In this document: positions 63,318 to 64,000 of the stretch, in pieces
Layout: each line of letters starts with the position of its first letter
Numbering within the stretch: the stretch's first letter is position 1
Origin: DATJOJ01 sp035507035
GTDB lineage: Bacteria; Acidobacteriota; Terriglobia; Terriglobales; Acidobacteriaceae
Direction: 5' to 3'
Assembly: GCA_035507035.1 (NCBI GenBank)
Contig: DATJOJ010000019.1
Span: 1 to 64,000, forward strand
DNA length: 64,000 nucleotides
Translations under genes and position numbers: made by a program
Notes under the pieces: model-generated
The model's database searches: none
Told to the model about the DNA's origin: nothing
What the model saw: the letters and a program-made list of their open reading frames with translations, nothing else

Positions 63318-64000
63318 ATGGCTCAGAGCATCGTTGAGAAAATCGCGCAATCTCACCTCGTGGAAGGCCCTCAGCGGCCCCTCCGAGCGGGCGACTTCGT
63401 TTCCATTCGTCCTCACCATGTCATGACTCATGACAATACATCGGCTGTCATGAGCAAGTTCAAGGGCATCGGCGCCGCAAAGATTCACGATCCAAAACAA
63501 CCCGTTTTCGCCCTCGATCACGACATTCAGAACCACGACGAAGCCAACCTGAAGAAATACCGCTCGATTGAGGCATTCGCCAAGCAACATGGCATCGACT
63601 TCTATCCCGCGGGAAACGGCATCGGCCACCAGATCATGGTCGAGCGCGGATATGTCATTCCCGGCTCCTTTGTCGTTGCCTCGGATTCGCATTCCAATAT
63701 GTATGGCGCCCTCGGCGCCATTGGCACTCCGATCGTCCGCACTGATGCGGCTGCCGTTTGGGCAACCGGAGAGTTTTGGTGGCAGATTCCACGTAGCGTG
63801 CAGGTCGTGCTCGAAGGCAAGCTGCGCCAGGGACTCAGCGGCAAAGACGTCATCATTACTTTATGCGGCCTCTACAATCATGACGAAGTTTTGAACGCCG
63901 CACTCGAATTCAGCGGTCTCGGTGTTGCCAGTCTGACCATGGACGAGCGCTTCTCCATCTCCAACATGAGCACCGAGTGGGGCGCGCTGGTCGGCTGGTT
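63318..64000 (+). CDS. Aconitase / homoaconitase-family large subunit, cut at the window end
   Basis: From ATG 63318 the first 227 residues are visible. FVSIRPHHVMTHDNTSAVM near 28-46, FALDHDIQN, GIGHQIMVERGYV and VVASDSHSNMYGALGAIG match the aconitase superfamily, closest in look to homoaconitase Lys4 or isopropylmalate isomerase large subunits. The Cys residues that bind the 4Fe-4S cluster would be further on. It follows the MmgE/PrpD gene by 9 bases. Whether it works on citrate, homoaconitate or methylcitrate is open. Confidence 0.87.
   Translation, partial: MAQSIVEKIAQSHLVEGPQRPLRAGDFVSIRPHHVMTHDNTSAVMSKFKGIGAAKIHDPKQPVFALDHDIQNHDEANLKKYRSIEAFAKQHGIDFYPAGNGIGHQIMVERGYVIPGSFVVASDSHSNMYGALGAIGTPIVRTDAAAVWATGEFWWQIPRSVQVVLEGKLRQGLSGKDVIITLCGLYNHDEVLNAALEFSGLGVASLTMDERFSISNMSTEWGALVGW

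Noticed and set aside
1..64000. tRNA or rRNA genes
   Set aside because: No cloverleaf with a T-loop in the gaps and no rRNA-like conserved stretch was seen by eye; tRNAscan would settle it.

Overview
The window is a GC-rich bacterial chromosome segment of Gram-negative type: it carries a TolC channel, a LamB-like porin, an MCE/Mla lipid-transport operon and lipoproteins. I infer an acidobacterium (Koribacter/Terriglobia-like). The reasons are secreted GloVer, HAF and PQQ-repeat proteins, a short-form 6-phosphogluconate dehydrogenase, a Lys4-like aconitase beside an MmgE/PrpD gene, and dense operons with overlapping start and stop codons. This is inference from gene content; no search was run. 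I see no rRNA, tRNA, CRISPR array, insertion sequence or phage gene.

Layout. 1-1701: end of a Fis-type regulator, a STAS-like protein and a sigma-54 activator. 2051-2490: a broken secreted IPT/PQQ protein under an intact-looking promoter. 2657-14067 (minus): one long sugar operon running lamB, FHS sugar transporter, a collapsed glucokinase, pgi, class II aldolase, gnd, zwf, pgl, tkt. 14129-18383 (minus): EmrA-EmrB-TolC type efflux operon. 18770-22279 (plus): glgX and a type II NADH dehydrogenase. 22286-25703: a MarR regulator divergent from DoxX and nitroreductase genes, a secreted protein, a nitroreductase fragment and an atypical SDR. 25711-27379: secreted protein and transaldolase. 27413-30926 (minus): Mla-like operon (STAS, permease, ATPase, MCE protein, auxiliary lipoprotein). 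31566-35672: two secreted GloVer proteins and an S51 peptidase, each followed by a related short repeat. 35763-43472: hexose-6-phosphate mutarotase, histidine phosphatase, and the overlapping glgP-pgm-malQ operon. 43481-44894: potassium channel and WrbA. 44909-53712: a complete respiratory operon (caa3 oxidase subunits II, I and III, a membrane protein, diheme cytochrome c, Rieske protein, cytochrome b fused to cytochrome c, CtaG, CyoE). 53783-61106: secreted proteins, alcohol dehydrogenase, aldo/keto reductase, PAP2/Aur1-like enzyme, HAF protein. 61303-64000: HD protein, MmgE/PrpD protein, aconitase-family large subunit (cut by the window end).

How the genes work together. Storage glucan is opened by GlgX, GlgP and MalQ. 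Pgm turns glucose-1-phosphate into glucose-6-phosphate, which feeds Zwf, Pgl, Gnd, Tkt and Tal (oxidative and non-oxidative pentose phosphate pathway) or Pgi and aldolase. External sugar would enter through the LamB-like porin and FHS symporter, but the local glucokinase is broken, so another kinase must act. Electrons pass through the type II NADH dehydrogenase to the bc-type complex and caa3 oxidase.

Most notable: a duplicated promoter and 5' leader in front of two secreted repeat proteins, one of them dead; the glucokinase relic inside an otherwise intact operon; several enzymes with altered key residues (SDR, HD protein, alcohol dehydrogenase, cytochrome b Qo motif); and an HD-PrpD-aconitase cluster of unknown pathway.
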